Below are positions 12,687-18,744 of a stretch of DNA of 18,744 bases, piece by piece. Below the pieces are notes generated by a model, which made no database searches, was not told the origin of the DNA, and saw only the letters and a list, made by a program, of their open reading frames with translations. Position 1 is the stretch's first letter. Each line of letters begins with the position of its first letter. The translations under genes and the position numbers were made by a program. The DNA is from Phytoactinopolyspora endophytica (GTDB lineage Bacteria; Actinomycetota; Actinomycetes; Jiangellales; Jiangellaceae), in assembly GCF_004138495.1 (NCBI RefSeq), contig NZ_ML142861.1, forward strand, positions 172,086-190,829, given 5' to 3'.

Positions 12687-13268
12687 TCAGCGATGGTCGG
12701 CGATCAGGTGACTGGCCATGGCCTGCGCGCGATGCGCCGCCTCCCGATCCCCCTCGGCGGCCGAGATGATCGACCCTTTCATCAGGATGTGCCATGACCG
12801 GGCGAATTCGTCCGGATCGCGCAGTCCCGCTCGCTCGGCGCGCTCGCGGACGATGCTGCGGACGTTCTCCAGGTAACGGATGCAGGCCTCGCCCGACGAA
12901 TGCCCGGCGCCCATCTCCAGCAGCACGTTGATAAAAGAACAGCCCTCGAAGTCGTCACGCTGGAACCATTCGTGGAAGATGTCGAAGATCGCCAGCAGCT
13001 GCTCCTCGGACGTCCGGCCGCGCCGCTCGGACTCCGCCTGCACCAGGTCGATGGTCCAGGCGTACTCTCGCCGTTCGAGAAACGCGAGAGCGAGGTCGTC
13101 CTTGGCCGGGAAGTGCCGGTAGAACGTCGCTTTGGCCACCTGAGCCCGCGCGATGACCTCGTCCACGCCGACGGCCCGAATACCCCGTTGCGAAAAGAGA
13201 GCGTAGGCCGTAGCCAGGATGCGCTCACGCGCGGTGAAGCGAACGTTCGTGACGGTCGAACCTTCCAT
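12687..13268 (-). CDS. TetR/AcrR family transcriptional regulator
   Basis: This 193-residue repressor has an N-terminal helix-turn-helix (about 14-60: ARERILATAYALFSQRGIRAVGVDEVIARAQVAKATFYRHFPAKDDL), which is the most conserved part of the family. The C-terminal helical ligand domain contains FEGCSFINVLLEMG and a helix rich in acidic and basic residues. The ligand is unknown. ATG 13268 is chosen; GTG 13271 immediately before it is equally possible. No strong ribosome-binding site is seen. It is divergent from the GAF-ANTAR gene, and a perfect AGACAG-TT-CTGTCT dyad lies in the shared region inside the other gene's promoter. It therefore probably represses that gene and perhaps itself. Its 3' end is 4 bases from the end of udgX. 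Confidence 0.92.
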   Translation of the reverse strand: MEGSTVTNVRFTARERILATAYALFSQRGIRAVGVDEVIARAQVAKATFYRHFPAKDDLALAFLERREYAWTIDLVQAESERRGRTSEEQLLAIFDIFHEWFQRDDFEGCSFINVLLEMGAGHSSGEACIRYLENVRSIVRERAERAGLRDPDEFARSWHILMKGSIISAAEGDREAAHRAQAMASHLIADHR

Positions 13269-13313
13269 CACCTATCAGGCTACCGCTTTCCCACGATTCA
13301 CGGAATCCCGTGC

Positions 13314-13342
13314 TTGACAGACAGTTCTGTCTACGTTATAAA
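13314..13342 (+). promoter_or_regulatory. Promoter of the GAF-ANTAR gene
   Basis: TTGACA (13314-13319), 17 bases, TATAAA (13337-13342): a near-ideal housekeeping sigma promoter, unusually strong for this genome. Such promoters normally need a repressor, which fits the operator inside it. Transcription would start near 13349. Confidence 0.8.
13319..13332. promoter_or_regulatory. TetR-type operator
   Basis: AGACAG (13319-13324), TT, CTGTCT (13327-13332): a perfect 6-bp dyad with a 2-base centre in the promoter spacer, directly after the -35. A related dyad GACAGG/CCTGTC (13354-13359, 13364-13369, loop AGCG) follows the transcription start. The adjacent divergent TetR is the obvious ligand (inference). 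Confidence 0.6.
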
Positions 13343-13389
13343 AATGAGATAAAGACAGGAGCGCCTGTCCCTATTCGTAAGGTTCCACC

Positions 13390-14070
13390 GTGAACGACTC
13401 GCTACCGGACCGACTAGCTGCCTTCGCCAGGGAGCTCCATGACGAGCAGGAGGTCACGGAGACAGCGCAGACCATGCTCAGGCACGCTTCCCGGCTCACA
13501 GACTGCCCGCAAGCGAGCATCACGCTCTACAACGCACCGTCGTCGATCGACACCACGTGCGCGACAGCCCCGCAGGCGCACAAGGCAACGCTTGCCCAAG
13601 TCGACCTGGGCGAAGGGCCGAACGTCACTGCGTTGTCCTCGGATGAGCCCGTCGTGGCCGACGACATCCCAGCCGACACGCGCTGGCGACGGTGGGCGCC
13701 GATCGTCGCCGAGCTCGGATTCAACGGCGTGGTCTCGATCCGGCTGGGCACCCAGAGTACGACCCTGGGCACACTTAGTCTGTACTCCACGTTTGCCAAG
13801 CGGTTCGACGACGGCCACGTCACGACGCTGAACCTCTACGCGCAGCACGCATCCGCGGCCGTCGTCGCCGCACAGCGACGCTCCAAGCTGCGACATGCGA
13901 TCGACAGCCGAAACCTGATCGGCCAAGCGCAGGGAATTCTCCTCGAACGCCACGCGCTCGACGCCGAGGGCGCATACGCCATGCTGCAACGATACGCGCG
14001 GGACAACCGCGTCAACCTCGTGAAAGGCGCCGGCGACATCGTCGCCGGCCGCCGGCACACCGTGAACTGA
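13390..14070 (+). CDS. GAF and ANTAR domain-containing regulator
   Basis: This 226-residue cytoplasmic regulator has an N-terminal GAF sensor domain (about 10-160; LTDCPQASITLYNAP, DLGEGPNVTALSSDEPVVADDI, GVVSIRLGTQSTTLGTLSLYS) and a C-terminal ANTAR RNA-binding domain (about 165-220; SRNLIGQAQGILLERHALDAEGAYAMLQRYARDN). ANTAR proteins bind paired RNA hairpins and prevent transcription termination. The GAF domain would sense a small ligand or redox state, but here it has no obvious heme- or metal-binding motif. It starts at GTG 13390 with AAGG 7 bases ahead. The promoter is strong and overlaps a TetR-type operator. It ends in TGA directly abutting the stop codon of the convergent oxidoreductase gene. 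RNA targets are unknown. Confidence 0.92.
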   Translation: MNDSLPDRLAAFARELHDEQEVTETAQTMLRHASRLTDCPQASITLYNAPSSIDTTCATAPQAHKATLAQVDLGEGPNVTALSSDEPVVADDIPADTRWRRWAPIVAELGFNGVVSIRLGTQSTTLGTLSLYSTFAKRFDDGHVTTLNLYAQHASAAVVAAQRRSKLRHAIDSRNLIGQAQGILLERHALDAEGAYAMLQRYARDNRVNLVKGAGDIVAGRRHTVN

Positions 14071-15111
14071 TCACAGATTGAGCGGAGACGCTGGAATCTC
14101 GTCAACGGTCCGCAGCCCTGGCGGTGCCGTTCGGACCCGTCCGAGCGAGTTGACGACGACGGCGGCGGTCGCCGAGTCACCATGCAGGCCTCTCGTCACC
14201 GTTTCCAGTCCAGGCTCGCCGTCGAGGGCGACTACATCACGGGGATCGGCGAGACCCACCGCCATCTGCAGGTGCAGGCGGATGACCGTGGCGCCGTCCC
14301 GCTTTCCCAGCACCAGCTGATCGATACCGAGCACGCGTCCGGGCTCGATCGTTCCGTCGCCGAGCGGCACCGGCACCTCAGCCACCACGGGATCGATGGT
14401 CTCTACGACGTCCGTGCAGCCCAGGTTCAAGGCCCGATCGATGAGCCATGCGGACTCGCCAAGCCCCATATGCCGGATCGTCCCCTCGTGGACGCGCTGG
14501 GTGAACTCGTCGACCGTGATTCCCGCACCCACCTTTCGCTGCAACGGCAGCCGGCGCAGCCCGGCATCCTGGACCCGGTGGACATTGACCGCGCGCACCG
14601 ACCGCTGCGAGGCCGCCAGCACGACCGGAAGGTAGTCCATCGAGTATCCCGGATTGACGCCGGTGCCCAAGACGACGACGTCTGCGGCCCGAGCCGCGGC
14701 GTCCAGCTCGGCCGCGAGCTTCGGCTGCGTCCGCCACGGGTCGGACAGTTCCTCACACGTCGAGACGGTGTGAAAGCCGGCCTCGATGAGCGCCCGCAGC
14801 GACGGCGCGACCCGTTCGAGCGACGAACCGGCACAGTGCACGGCGACCGCCCCCGGCTTGGCCTGGCCGAGCTCCTCGATGGTCTCCACCACCCGGGCGT
14901 CGTCGGCGACGACCCGCTCGCCCAGGATCTCGTTCAACGGCAGACCGACCAACGCGGGGTTGATGTCCGCCCCTCCTGCGCTGCGGTAACGCTCACGACC
15001 TGACATAAAAGCGAGCACCTGACGGCCGATGGGCCCCAGACCCACATGAACGACGTCGATGGGTTCAGGATCGTTGAAAGTCGCGGGCGCCTGGGCGGTC
15101 GGAGAGTTCAT
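14071..15111 (-). CDS. NAD(P)-dependent amine dehydrogenase-like protein (DapB / 2,4-diaminopentanoate dehydrogenase-like)
   Basis: This 346-residue oxidoreductase has an N-terminal Rossmann fold related to dihydrodipicolinate reductase (VGLGPIG, 23-29). Its central motifs resemble 2,4-diaminopentanoate dehydrogenase and related amino-acid dehydrogenases: STCEELSDPW (117-126), GTGVNPGYSMDYLP (149-162), HRVQDAGLRRLPLQRKVGAG (178-197) and RHMGLGESAWLI. Members catalyse reversible NAD(P)-dependent deamination at a chiral amine; the substrate here is unknown, and no ornithine-degradation neighbours are present. ATG 15111 has AAGGA 5 bases ahead on the minus strand. A DasR-like GntR operator lies about 90 bases upstream, hinting at control by carbon or amino-sugar status. 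It is convergent with the GAF-ANTAR gene with no gap. Confidence 0.82.
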   Translation of the reverse strand: MNSPTAQAPATFNDPEPIDVVHVGLGPIGRQVLAFMSGRERYRSAGGADINPALVGLPLNEILGERVVADDARVVETIEELGQAKPGAVAVHCAGSSLERVAPSLRALIEAGFHTVSTCEELSDPWRTQPKLAAELDAAARAADVVVLGTGVNPGYSMDYLPVVLAASQRSVRAVNVHRVQDAGLRRLPLQRKVGAGITVDEFTQRVHEGTIRHMGLGESAWLIDRALNLGCTDVVETIDPVVAEVPVPLGDGTIEPGRVLGIDQLVLGKRDGATVIRLHLQMAVGLADPRDVVALDGEPGLETVTRGLHGDSATAAVVVNSLGRVRTAPPGLRTVDEIPASPLNL

Positions 15112-15201
15112 GAAGGTCCTTCACAGTGAGACGTCCACAGCCGATTATCCGGCCGCGTTGTCGCCGAACCGTACAGAACCCGATGCACTTACGCCAAGTA
15201 T

Positions 15202-15213
15202 TGGTCTAGTCCA
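15202..15213. promoter_or_regulatory. DasR/GntR-like operator
   Basis: TGGTCTAGTCCA differs by one base from the palindrome TGGTCTAGACCA, the core of DasR-responsive elements and related GntR/HutC operators. The flanks add further matches. It lies between the DUF4383 and oxidoreductase genes, about 90 bases upstream of the latter's start. Regulator identity is an inference. Confidence 0.45.
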
Positions 15214-15273
15214 CCTTCGCGGCGTGCACCGACGACACCCCCGGTCTTCCTCCAACCGCGCGCACCAGGGCCC

Positions 15274-15744
15274 TCAGCCGCCCTTGGGAGCGCGTCGTCC
15301 GCTCTGCGTCTGCGGCAGGAGACCGAACACGACCATTCCAATCGCAAGGCCGAGATGCAGCCAGTTGTCGGCGTCGTTCAATGGGATGAAGTCCGCGTCG
15401 TCGCCGTGGTCGACGACCATTCCATAGATGAACAGCGCCAGGTAGACCAGCCCACCGGCGAACAGGTATGTCCGGGCGAGCCGTACCGTGCGGGCCATGA
15501 TGAGCCCGATGATGCCGAACAACAGATGGACGAGGTTGTGCAGCACGGATACGGCGAAGACGCCGAACAGCATCGCCTCGGAATCGGGTCCGGAGAACTC
15601 CATCAGGTCGTAGTCGGAGGTGACACCGGGGACGAAGCCGAGCACGCCCACCAGCAGGAAGACCACCGCCACCAGGTATGTAGCTGTTCGGACTGGGCTA
15701 CTCACCGGGGTAGGACCATCGGGAACATTCGGTGCAGGTGTCAT
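15274..15744 (-). CDS. DUF4383 domain-containing membrane protein
   Basis: This 156-residue inner-membrane protein of the DUF4383 family has four predicted transmembrane helices: ATYLVAVVFLLVGVLGFVPG, AMLFGVFAVSVLHNLVHLLFGIIGL, YLFAGGLVYLALFIYGMVV and WLHLGLAIGMVVFGLLP. The histidine/asparagine-rich motif LHNLVHLLFG and the IPLNDADNWLHL motif are characteristic of the family. Its function is unknown, though members are common in actinobacterial stress regulons. ATG 15744 follows GGAGG by 5 bases on the minus strand; ATG 15759 would add five residues. It has a GTTT-N15-GGGTAG promoter and is divergent from the DUF427 gene, which has a matching promoter. Confidence 0.9.
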   Translation of the reverse strand: MTPAPNVPDGPTPVSSPVRTATYLVAVVFLLVGVLGFVPGVTSDYDLMEFSGPDSEAMLFGVFAVSVLHNLVHLLFGIIGLIMARTVRLARTYLFAGGLVYLALFIYGMVVDHGDDADFIPLNDADNWLHLGLAIGMVVFGLLPQTQSGRRAPKGG

Positions 15745-15786
15745 GATGCCCTCCGGCATCGGGCCGACGTTCCGTTCACTGTCGAT

Positions 15787-15811
15787 CTACCCGCTACTCA
15801 ACGACGCAAAC
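15787..15811 (-). promoter_or_regulatory. SigF/SigB-type promoter of the DUF4383 gene
   Basis: On the minus strand GTTT (15811-15808), 15 bases, GGGTAG (15792-15787). It matches the stress-sigma pattern in both boxes and spacing. Predicted start near 15780, a 36-base leader. Confidence 0.6.
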
Positions 15812-15815
15812 AACG

Positions 15816-15840
15816 GTTCACACCGCCCTCTATCGGGTAC
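15816..15840 (+). promoter_or_regulatory. SigF/SigB-type promoter of the DUF427 gene
   Basis: GTTC (15816-15819), 15 bases, GGGTAC (15835-15840). The -10 is the Streptomyces SigB form. Its -35 lies only 4 bases from the -35 of the divergent DUF4383 promoter. Predicted start near 15847, before GGAGG (15867-15871). Confidence 0.6.
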
Positions 15841-15877
15841 CCGGCATATAGACGCCACCACGCACCGGAGGTAGATC

Positions 15878-16678
15878 ATGACGTTGACCTTGAGCCACGG
15901 ACCGCTGTCCGCCAAGCCACCGGACTCGACCAACTACAGCGTCGACGGCCCGCAGCATCGGCTCCTGTTCGACGACTTCCCACGCCGCGCGCGGGCCGTC
16001 TTCGGCGGCGAGGTCGTCTTGGACAGCCGGCGCGGCAAGCTCCTGCACGAGACCGGGTATCTGCCACAGCTGTACGTACCCGAGGACGATCTTCGCACCG
16101 ACCTGATGGAGCGGACGGACCACCGCACCACCTGTCCATTCAAGGGCGAGGCCCGGTACTGGGCGTTCCGGGTCGGAGACCGCGCCGCGGAGAACGCCGT
16201 CTGGGGTTACGACGACTCGACTGAGGCGGCGACGTGGTTGCGTGGCTACCGATGCGTGGACTTCCAGGCGATGGACGCGTGGTTCGACGAGGATGAGGAG
16301 ATCGAGGGACACCTGCGAGATCCGTACCATCGCGTGGACGTGCGCGAGTCGAGCCGGCATGTACGCGTCACGGCGGGCGACGAGGTTCTCGCCGAGACCC
16401 GACGCCCGATGCTGCTCTCCGAGACAGGCCTGCCCAACCGCTACTACATCCACCCCGAAGACGTCCGCCGCGACCGTCTCGAGCCCAGCGCCACGCACAC
16501 TGTCTGCCCCTATAAGGGCACCGCCTCGTACTACACCGTGCGCACGGGTGATCGGCGAATCCAGGACGCTGCCTGGGCCTACCCGGCTCCGTTGGAGGAG
16601 ACGTCGAAGGCCGGCGGCTACACCTGCTTCCTGGCCGACGGCATCGAGACCACCGTCGACGGCGAGCGTCTCGCCTGA
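15878..16678 (+). CDS. Tandem DUF427 domain protein
   Basis: This 266-residue soluble protein is made of two DUF427 domains. Each has the family core CP(F/Y)KG: CPFKGEARYW at 86-95 and CPYKGTASYY at 210-219. Each core is preceded by a strand pair and the LxETGxxxxxYxxPEDxxxD segment (55-72 and 180-199) and followed by a WxY segment (WGYDD, WAYPAP). The family fold is known, but the reaction is not established. ATG 15878 has GGAGG 6 bases ahead. The gene has a GTTC-N15-GGGTAC stress-type promoter shared back-to-back with DUF4383. A 7-bp hairpin (16682-16688 with 16693-16699) follows the stop. A role in stress metabolism is suggested only by the promoter. Confidence 0.9.
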   Translation: MTLTLSHGPLSAKPPDSTNYSVDGPQHRLLFDDFPRRARAVFGGEVVLDSRRGKLLHETGYLPQLYVPEDDLRTDLMERTDHRTTCPFKGEARYWAFRVGDRAAENAVWGYDDSTEAATWLRGYRCVDFQAMDAWFDEDEEIEGHLRDPYHRVDVRESSRHVRVTAGDEVLAETRRPMLLSETGLPNRYYIHPEDVRRDRLEPSATHTVCPYKGTASYYTVRTGDRRIQDAAWAYPAPLEETSKAGGYTCFLADGIETTVDGERLA

Positions 16679-16814
16679 CCCGGGTATTTGCGAATGCCCA
16701 CCCGACAAGCACCGTCTCCGCCCCAGAAGGTGAGATCGGCAACCTCCGTGGGCAGCACATCCGGGTGGTCCCCGAGATGTCCCTGAGCCGACCCTGGAGT
16801 GTCCCTCGAGAGCC

Positions 16815-16843
16815 TTAACCTGCGGCTTTGTGGGCTCTAGCGT
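16815..16843 (+). promoter_or_regulatory. Possible promoter of the second ABC operon
   Basis: TTAACC (16815-16820), 17 bases, TAGCGT (16838-16843). Both boxes are moderate matches. Just downstream lies a perfect 7-bp hairpin CGGCACC/GGTGCCG (16856-16862, 16869-16875) with a six-base loop, in the leader before the ABC start at 16913. Confidence 0.4.
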
Positions 16844-16912
16844 GTGTGGTGAACGCGGCACCACGACAGGTGCCGGAGGACGACACCACCATCGATGACA
16901 TCGAGGGGCTCC

Positions 16913-17878
16913 ATGATCACCGCACAAGGACTCACCAAACGTTACGGAGACACGACAGCGGTCGACTCGATCGACTTCACCGTCCGGCCAGGCGCGGTGA
17001 CCGGCTTCCTCGGCCCGAACGGCGCCGGCAAGTCCACCACCATGCGCATGGTGATGGGCCTGGACCGGCCGTCCAGCGGCTCGGTCACGGTGAACGGGCG
17101 GGCCTACCGGGACCATGCCGCACCGCTGCACGAGGTCGGTGCGCTGCTCGAAGCGAAGGCCATCCACGGCGGCCGCACCGCATACAACCACCTGCTCTGG
17201 ATGGCAAAGAGCAACGGTATCCCACAACGTCGCGTCGACGAGGTCATCGAGATCGTCGGCCTGGGCGACGTCGCTCGCAAGCGCTCCGGCGGATTCTCAC
17301 TCGGCATGGGGCAGCGACTCGGGATCGCCGCGGCGCTGCTCGGCGACCCGGCGGTGCTTCTGTTCGACGAGCCGGTCAACGGCCTCGACCCGGACGGCAT
17401 CCGCTGGATCCGCACGCTGATCCGCAGTCTCGCCGCCGAGGGTCGCACCGTCTTCGTCTCCAGCCACCTCATGTCGGAGATGGCGCTCACCGCCGACCAC
17501 CTGATCGTCATCGGACGCGGGCAGATCATCGCGGACACCGACATGAACGACTTCATCGCCCGCAACTCGACGGCACACGTCCAGGTACGCTCCCCGCACG
17601 GCTCGGAACTGGCGGAACGACTTGTCGCCAAGGGCTGGCAGGTCGAGGCCACGGACGACGGTGCGCTTGCTGTCTTCGGGACAACGCCCGAGCAGGTCGG
17701 CGACATCGCCGGCGCGTCCGGCCTCTACCTGCACGAGCTGTACAACGTCCAGGCCTCGCTCGAGGACGCCTTCATGCGTCTGACCGCCGACAGCGTCGAG
17801 TACCACGCGGGCGTCCCCACACCGGCATCCGAGCAGACCAGTGGATCCGCCGCCGAGTTCACCACCGCCGGTGTCTGA
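16913..17878 (+). CDS. ABC transporter ATP-binding protein
   Basis: This 321-residue nucleotide-binding subunit belongs to an ABC-2 type exporter of the bacitracin/lantibiotic-resistance-like group. Walker A is GPNGAGKST (34-42), the signature is degenerate (FSLGMGQR, 128-135, the SLGMG variant common in this subgroup), Walker B is VLLFDEP (148-154) and the H-loop His is 185 in SSHLMSE. After about residue 210 a C-terminal domain follows (AHVQVRSPHGSELAERLVAKGW), ending in NVQASLEDAFMRLTADSVEYHAG. ATG 16913 follows GAGGGG by 4 bases; an upstream ATG at 16895 would add six residues. It is followed after 78 bases by the permease gene, with a hairpin between. The substrate is unknown and no two-component system is in view. 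Confidence 0.95.
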   Translation: MITAQGLTKRYGDTTAVDSIDFTVRPGAVTGFLGPNGAGKSTTMRMVMGLDRPSSGSVTVNGRAYRDHAAPLHEVGALLEAKAIHGGRTAYNHLLWMAKSNGIPQRRVDEVIEIVGLGDVARKRSGGFSLGMGQRLGIAAALLGDPAVLLFDEPVNGLDPDGIRWIRTLIRSLAAEGRTVFVSSHLMSEMALTADHLIVIGRGQIIADTDMNDFIARNSTAHVQVRSPHGSELAERLVAKGWQVEATDDGALAVFGTTPEQVGDIAGASGLYLHELYNVQASLEDAFMRLTADSVEYHAGVPTPASEQTSGSAAEFTTAGV

Positions 17879-17906
17879 AGCCGGCGTCGAGAACCTTTTG
17901 ACCATC

Positions 17907-17932
17907 GGTCTCGGCCGCGTAGGACCGAGACC
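17907..17932 (+). other. Hairpin between ABC ATPase and permease genes
   Basis: A perfect 8-bp stem GGTCTCGG (17907-17914) / CCGAGACC (17925-17932) has a 10-base loop. It may lower permease expression relative to the ATPase or protect mRNA ends. A weak promoter-like TTGACC-N16-TAGGAC (17898-17925) overlaps it. Confidence 0.5.
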
Positions 17933-17956
17933 CCAGCGAAACATCGGTGATGAGAG

Positions 17957-18744
17957 ATGACAACAGCAGTTCTTGACCGAGATCCCGACGTCCAGCCCGA
18001 CGGCGTGGCCCTGACGGGGCCACGACTCACCTTCGGCCGGATCCTCGACGCGGAGTGGACCAAGATTCGCACCGTGCGCTCCACGGTGTGGAACCTGATA
18101 GCCCTGGTCACGATCAGCGTCGGGGGTACAGCCCTGGTGTGCTGGGGCGTGGCCAGTGAGCTCGCGAACGGTGACACCGACGAACCCGCGGGCGCCTTCC
18201 TCACCTGGGGCCTGTTGTTCGGCCAGATCGCGGCCCTGGTGCTGGGCGTCCTCGTGGCGTCCTCCGAATATTCGAGCGGCATGATCCGCACCACCCTCGC
18301 GGCTGTGCCGCGCCGGGGCTCGGTTCTGGCGGCCAAAGCCATGGTCCTCGGAGTGATACTCCTGGTCCTGGGCGTCATCACCTCGTTCGCGAGCTACCTC
18401 GCCGGCAACTTCTTCCTGGACCGTGAAGGCGTAGGGCTTGCCCTGGGCGACCCCGGCGTGCTGCGGACCATCGTCGGAGGCGGGCTCTACCTGGCGGTAC
18501 TCGGCATCTTCGGGCTCAGCCTCGGGTTGCTGATGCGGCACACGGCAGGCGCCGTCACGGTCGGCATCGCCTTGATCTTCGTCGTCGGCAACCTGATCGG
18601 CCTCGTGCCCGGCGTCGTCGGTGAATGGATGGAGAAGCTGATGCCCGGGAACGCGGGCGGCCAGATCGCCACCATCGAGTCGTTCAACCCGAACCTGCTC
18701 GACCCGTGGGTCGGCTTCGCCGTCTTCGCTGGGGAGACGGCGTT
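17957..18744 (+). CDS. ABC-2 type transporter permease, 3'-truncated by window edge
   Basis: The frame from ATG 17957 is open to the window end, giving 262 complete codons. The N-terminus is hydrophilic (MTTAVLDRDPDVQPDG...), followed by the segment typical of ABC-2 permeases that pair with such ATPases: FGRILDAEWTKIRTVRSTVW. Several hydrophobic segments follow (LIALVTISVGGTALV, FGQIAALVLGVLVASSEYSSG, AMVLGVILLVLGVITSFASYL, GGGLYLAVLGIFGLSLGLL, AVTVGIALIFVVGNLIGLVPG). The motif SSEYSSGMIRTTLAAVPRR between the second and third helices is characteristic of this permease subgroup. It would form the membrane channel for the ATPase encoded upstream. The last helix is beyond the window. Only a weak GAGAG lies ahead of the ATG. 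Confidence 0.93.
   Translation, partial: MTTAVLDRDPDVQPDGVALTGPRLTFGRILDAEWTKIRTVRSTVWNLIALVTISVGGTALVCWGVASELANGDTDEPAGAFLTWGLLFGQIAALVLGVLVASSEYSSGMIRTTLAAVPRRGSVLAAKAMVLGVILLVLGVITSFASYLAGNFFLDREGVGLALGDPGVLRTIVGGGLYLAVLGIFGLSLGLLMRHTAGAVTVGIALIFVVGNLIGLVPGVVGEWMEKLMPGNAGGQIATIESFNPNLLDPWVGFAVFAGETA

Noticed and set aside
16682..16687. GGGTAT on the plus strand after the DUF427 gene, a possible promoter for the ABC operon
   Set aside because: No GNNT at the right distance, and it forms part of a hairpin after the DUF427 stop.
16740..16812. Similar short segments around ATGTCCCTGAG and GTGTCCCTCGAG as an insertion-sequence remnant
   Set aside because: No inverted ends, no target duplication and no transposase fragment nearby.
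16856..16875. Hexaloop hairpin as an ANTAR target
   Set aside because: The loop ACGACA has A at position 1 but not G at position 4, and no clear second hexaloop hairpin follows.

Overview
This window comes from a high-GC Gram-positive bacterium (Actinomycetota). The GC-rich third codon positions, the GAF-ANTAR regulator, the UdgX-type uracil-DNA glycosylase, the cysteine-free ribosomal protein S18, the DUF3140, DUF4383 and DUF427 proteins and the HrdB/SigB-like sigma factor all fit that phylum. Several start codons seem to be used leaderless or nearly so. I cannot name the genus. No rRNA, tRNA, CRISPR array, insertion sequence or phage gene is visible. It reads as a chromosomal stretch of housekeeping and stress genes.

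Layout. 1-2500: the 3' part of an MFS transporter, ung, and a cold-shock gene with a long structured leader and a strong terminator. 2493-3026: a gene-free stretch with repeated short motifs and hairpins. 3027-6630: a divergent glycerophosphodiester phosphodiesterase-like gene, then padR followed by a DrrAB-like ABC exporter. 6712-8499: a divergent pair, an extended-SDR epimerase (-) and an alpha/beta hydrolase (+). 8728-8991: an S18 paralogue without zinc ligands. 9055-10362 (-): a 60-residue membrane protein and a DUF368/PopT polyprenyl-phosphate translocase, probably one operon. 10523-11506 (-): a group 2 sigma factor. 11623-12682 (+): a DUF3140 gene overlapping udgX. 12687-14070: tetR (-) divergent from a GAF-ANTAR gene (+). 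14071-15111 (-): a diaminopentanoate-dehydrogenase-like oxidoreductase. 15274-16678: a divergent pair, DUF4383 (-) and tandem DUF427 (+). 16913-18744: a second ABC ATPase and the start of its permease.

Main observation. Between about 7.7 and 15.9 kb, five transcription units have upstream sequences of the form GNNT/GTTT-N15/16-GGGTA, the pattern known for actinobacterial stress sigma factors of the SigF (Mycobacterium) / SigB (Streptomyces) type. They are the epimerase, the hydrolase, the small-membrane-protein/PopT operon, DUF4383 and DUF427. Weaker versions precede the sigma factor and DUF3140-udgX. Two intergenic regions carry back-to-back pairs. The block looks like a general-stress cluster for envelope and DNA maintenance. 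The sigma factor encoded in it has substitutions at residues that normally read the promoter, so whether it or another sigma factor reads these promoters is an open question.

Other regulatory signals: a terminator-like hairpin inside the cold-shock leader, a perfect TetR-type operator inside the GAF-ANTAR promoter, a DasR-like GntR site upstream of the oxidoreductase, a dyad on the S18 promoter, and paired ATGATCAT palindromes between the sigma factor and the membrane-protein operon.
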